Positions 31,722 through 32,555 of a stretch of 32,555 nucleotides of DNA are shown piece after piece (positions within the stretch are counted from its first letter, which is position 1; each line of letters opens with the position of its first letter). Below the pieces are notes generated by a model. It saw only the letters and a program-made list of their open reading frames with translations, ran no database searches and was not told where the DNA came from. The position numbers were made by a program, and so were the translations under genes. Source of the stretch: Acidobacteriaceae bacterium (GTDB lineage: Bacteria > Acidobacteriota > Terriglobia > Terriglobales > Acidobacteriaceae); NCBI GenBank assembly GCA_003131315.1, contig PKUV01000163.1, positions 233 to 32,787 on the forward strand, given 5' to 3'.

Positions 31722-32555
31722 TCAGCCGATGTGGCGTAGGGCGTCGACGATGCCGAGGTTCGAGGCGCGGTAGGAGGGAATGAGGCCGCTGACCAGCCCG
31801 ACGAGGGCTGCGACCACCATGGCGACCGCCGCTGTCGAAGCGGTCATGTGCATCGAGACTGGCAGCCCGATTCCGGGTTGCGCCATGAAGAGAATGGCCC
31901 CGCTCGCGAGCGCGACGCCGATCAACCCTCCGATTACAGAAATGGCGATCGATTCGCTTAAGAGCAACTTGAGGATGCTTCCGCGGGTGAAGCCGAGGGT
32001 GCGGAGGACGGCGACTTCGCGGGTGCGTTCGCGGATCGACATGGCCATGGTGTTGGCACAGACGAGCAGGGTGGTGAAGAGTACGGCTCCGCAGATGCTG
32101 AGGATGAATGCTTTGACGCTGCCGAGAGTGTTGATGAAATCGAGTTTGAACGCCTGTTCGCTCTCGCTCTTGGTGGGAACCGGAGTGCCGTGGAACATGT
32201 GGTCGATGGCGCGGGCCGCTCGGGGCATGTTTTCAGGAGTATCGACGCGAGTGAAGTAAAAGCCGGCGGTGTCTTTGAACCAGCCGACGGATTCTTCCAG
32301 GTATTTGGTGTGGAAGTAGAGGATGCTGGAGGGCGGGTCGATGGTGTAGATGCCGCGCAAGGTCAGGTCGAGATTGGCAGGGAAGATGGTGCCTTGCAGG
32401 ATGATGTGGTCGCCGATCTTCCAGTGGTGTTTCTTGGCAAGTTCAACGTCGACAACGCAGCCCGCGCGGTCGCGCTTCCAGGCGGCGAGTTGGTCGGCGG
32501 GCATGACTTTGTCGGCGGCGACGTCGAAGTATTCGTCGGGGTCCGTGGCGAACTG
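31722..32555 (-). CDS. FtsX-family ABC transporter permease, C-terminal part
   Basis: The frame runs off the right edge, so the N-terminus is missing; the ATG at 32504 is internal. About 277 residues are visible: the end of a periplasmic MacB-type domain (DVELAKKHHWKIGDHIILQGTIFP..., TAGFYFTRVDTPEN), then an FtsX domain with three membrane helices. The first helix region is VKAFILSICGAVLFTTLLVCANTMAMSIRERTREVAVLRTLGFTRGSI, split by the characteristic RERTREVAVLRTLG loop. The next two helices end in VSGLIPSYRASNLGIVDALRHIG, the normal C-terminus. It probably acts with an ABC ATPase outside the window, in lipoprotein release, export or mechanotransmission. Confidence 0.92.
   Translation of the reverse strand, partial: QFATDPDEYFDVAADKVMPADQLAAWKRDRAGCVVDVELAKKHHWKIGDHIILQGTIFPANLDLTLRGIYTIDPPSSILYFHTKYLEESVGWFKDTAGFYFTRVDTPENMPRAARAIDHMFHGTPVPTKSESEQAFKLDFINTLGSVKAFILSICGAVLFTTLLVCANTMAMSIRERTREVAVLRTLGFTRGSILKLLLSESIAISVIGGLIGVALASGAILFMAQPGIGLPVSMHMTASTAAVAMVVAALVGLVSGLIPSYRASNLGIVDALRHIG

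Overview
The window looks like a chromosomal piece of an Acidobacteriota (Terriglobia/Koribacter-like) genome. The basis is inference from sequence: GC-rich genes, frequent GTG/TTG starts, a long SBBP-repeat surface protein, a DUF4019-type exported protein, Gram-negative lipid A genes, and gaps filled with hairpin-forming dispersed repeats. No rRNA, tRNA, CRISPR array, integrase or transposase was seen.

Layout. 1-4850: the end of an MsbA-like lipid flippase, lpxB (lipid A disaccharide synthase), a small exported protein on the minus strand, and an exported M1-peptidase-like protein with a TPR tail whose zinc/catalytic motif is broken. 5136-8700: ppa (minus strand) diverges from a tight cytochrome c maturation operon, ccmE-ccmA-ccmB-ccmC-ccmD. 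Its CcmE carries a CxxxY haem-attachment motif instead of HxxxY. 9008-12526: a giant exported SBBP-repeat protein closed by a strong UUCG-type terminator. 12660-15775: an XRE regulator with a dyad-rich promoter, a membrane protein with a PH-like tail, a repeat-rich gap, two paralogous small glycine-zipper membrane proteins, a PspA/IM30 gene split by one amber codon, and a DUF4019 protein. This may be an envelope-stress module, several parts of which appear to be decaying.

16017-22563: an NAD-dependent epimerase-like protein, a small membrane coiled-coil protein coupled to rmuC (minus strand), a CAP-domain secreted protein, a DUF72 protein and a CLC-type chloride channel with CBS domains. 22564-25816: a gene remnant on the minus strand, an exported SYLF lipid-binding protein, an exported dual-specificity phosphatase with an exported partner upstream, and a small acidic protein. 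25952-32555: uppS, a TgpA-like transglutaminase with a complete Cys-His-Asp triad, an exported cupin, an EVE-domain protein, a tandem zinc-ribbon protein, an exported low-complexity protein between direct repeats, and the C-terminal part of an FtsX-type ABC permease running off the window.

Much of the content concerns the envelope: lipid A, undecaprenyl phosphate, haem export, PspA and secreted proteins. The most unusual signals are several families of intergenic hairpins whose stems differ between copies by compensating changes while loops and flanks stay constant, and one hairpin of this kind read in frame inside lpxB.
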